Shown here piece after piece: positions 57,175-57,515 of a stretch of 57,515 nt of DNA. The first letter of the stretch is position 1, and each line of letters opens with the position of its first letter. This stretch comes from OFTM10 sp964196195. Its GTDB lineage: Bacteria > Actinomycetota > Acidimicrobiia > Acidimicrobiales > Aldehydirespiratoraceae. The position numbers and the translations under genes are program-made. The stretch lies in NCBI GenBank assembly GCA_964196195.1, contig CAXMSE010000063.1, forward strand, positions 1 through 57,515. The letters run 5' to 3'. Below the pieces are notes generated by a model that did no database searches, was not told where the DNA came from, and was given only the letters and a program-made list of their open reading frames with translations.

Positions 57175-57203
57175 AATCTACACGAACATATGTTCGTATA
57201 CAA
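57175..57203 (-). promoter_or_regulatory. promoter of the HNH gene (-35 TTGTAT, 17 bp, -10 TAGATT)
   Basis: On the minus strand the -35 TTGTAT (57203-57198) and the -10 TAGATT (57180-57175) are separated by exactly 17 bp. The -10 ends 6 nt before ATG 57168, so the transcript would be leaderless. Confidence 0.55.
57182..57197. promoter_or_regulatory. LexA (SOS) box ACGAACATATGTTCGT
   Basis: A perfect 16-bp palindrome matching the actinobacterial LexA core CGAAC-N4-GTTCG. It fills nearly the whole 17-bp spacer between the -35 and -10 of the HNH gene, the ideal position for repression by LexA. Confidence 0.7.
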
Positions 57204-57252
57204 CCAAAACACTCAGAATCCGAGCGGGAGTCTTGCATGAGCCATCGGCGGC

Positions 57253-57515
57253 CTAGCTCGACGGGAGCGTGGCCCCAACTTCGTTGAGGTCGGCCTGCCA
57301 CGAAGCCGCCGGCCCGAGGGTGGGTGTTGATCCCGAGCATCGTCATGCCCGCCACCTGCCTCTCGGCATCGATCGCGAGCAGCACCTCGCCAGAATGGTC
57401 GCCGGAGCGTGGAATCGCGACGAGATTCAAGCGCAGGAAGTCCTGGACTTCTATCCCAGGCTTCTCTTTGAGAGCGATCTGCATCTGATCCGGCCCCGAG
57501 GCGAAGTCGTCTGGA
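57253..57515 (-). pseudogene. 3' part of an unknown gene, apparently frameshifted, cut by window edge
   Basis: On the minus strand a protein-like, high-GC3 reading enters from the window edge (PDDFASGPDQMQIALKEK..., then GEVLLAIDAERQVAGMTMLGI). In this frame there is no stop until deep inside the HNH gene, through its promoter. Switching by one base between about 57262 and 57342 gives a natural end, ASWQADLNEVGATLPSS, with a TAG at 57255-57253 and high GC3. A frameshift (mutation or assembly error) is the simplest explanation. I do not recognise the family. An alternative plus-strand reading of the same DNA has lower GC3. Confidence 0.35.

Noticed and set aside
57321..57515. Plus-strand reading VGVDPEHRHARHLPLGIDRE... 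to the window edge
   Set aside because: It looks partly protein-like, but its GC3 is lower than that of the minus-strand reading and it has no ribosome site or recognisable family.
1..57515. CRISPR arrays, tRNA or rRNA genes, IS elements, prophage
   Set aside because: No regularly spaced repeats, no tRNA-like cloverleaf arms and no transposase, integrase or phage gene were found by reading the spacers and frames.

Overview
The window is high-GC DNA carrying about 57 tightly packed genes. Many neighbouring genes overlap at ATGA, GTGA or TGATG junctions, and no stretch over 300 bases lacks a gene. The gene set points to an actinobacterium, most likely a free-living lineage related to the Acidimicrobiia; that placement is an inference. 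Supporting features are a SepIVA-like protein, YceD, an F420-type LLM oxidoreductase, an MshB/Mca-like deacetylase, a CaiB-type 2-methylacyl-CoA racemase, a DUF222/HNH protein with an actinobacterial LexA box, and the order rpsO-pnp-M16 protease-dapB...dapA-rnj-ftsK. I see no tRNA, rRNA, CRISPR array, insertion sequence or phage gene.

Layout. 1-3.6 kb: the end of a ThiP-type permease and its ATPase, then convergent galK and an ElaA-type acetyltransferase. 3.6-7.2 kb: hydrolase, racemase, PIG-L deacetylase, ABM monooxygenase and a membrane protein, largely translationally coupled. 7.2-10.8 kb: ATP-type PEP carboxykinase, a stand-alone RAM-domain protein, a cupin, a truncated DUF559-type protein and a small cold-shock-like protein. 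10.9-23.8 kb: a housekeeping run fakA-like, recG, rsmD, coaD, sepIVA-like, yceD, rpmF, plsX, acpP, rnc, fpg-like and smc, which joins DNA repair, lipid synthesis, RNA processing and chromosome condensation. 23.8-36.8 kb: accessory metabolism with an LLM oxidoreductase, two dimethylglycine/sarcosine-dehydrogenase-like proteins fused to GcvT domains, an IclR regulator with a palindromic operator, a non-pyrrolysine MttB homologue, a ferredoxin and a ferredoxin reductase. A UspA/site-2-protease pair and a beta-propeller lipoprotein interrupt it. 36.8-50 kb: YhhN, a lipoprotein, rpsO, pnp, M16 protease, dapB, SURF1, dapA, RNase J and FtsK. 50-57.5 kb: cation antiporter, rimO, pgsA, cinA, Nudix, methyltransferase, the SOS-type HNH gene and a frameshifted gene end.

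How the parts fit. The 31.3-36.8 kb genes could form one demethylation route. An MttB-type methyltransferase and flavin/THF-dependent demethylases would strip methyl groups from betaines or N-methylglycines, with a ferredoxin and reductase carrying electrons and IclR controlling expression. The corrinoid protein expected to partner MttB is not in the window.

The most notable observations are: (i) the Fpg homologue between rnc and smc has lost the catalytic proline, the catalytic lysine and most zinc cysteines; (ii) a perfect LexA box fills the 17-bp promoter spacer of the HNH gene, whose transcript appears leaderless; (iii) ten genes carry a TANNNT hexamer 5-8 nt before the start codon, suggesting common leaderless transcription; (iv) galK, rnc and the ferredoxin reductase appear to need a CTG or other unusual start; (v) the rpsO-pnp spacer folds into long hairpins that could be RNase III substrates.
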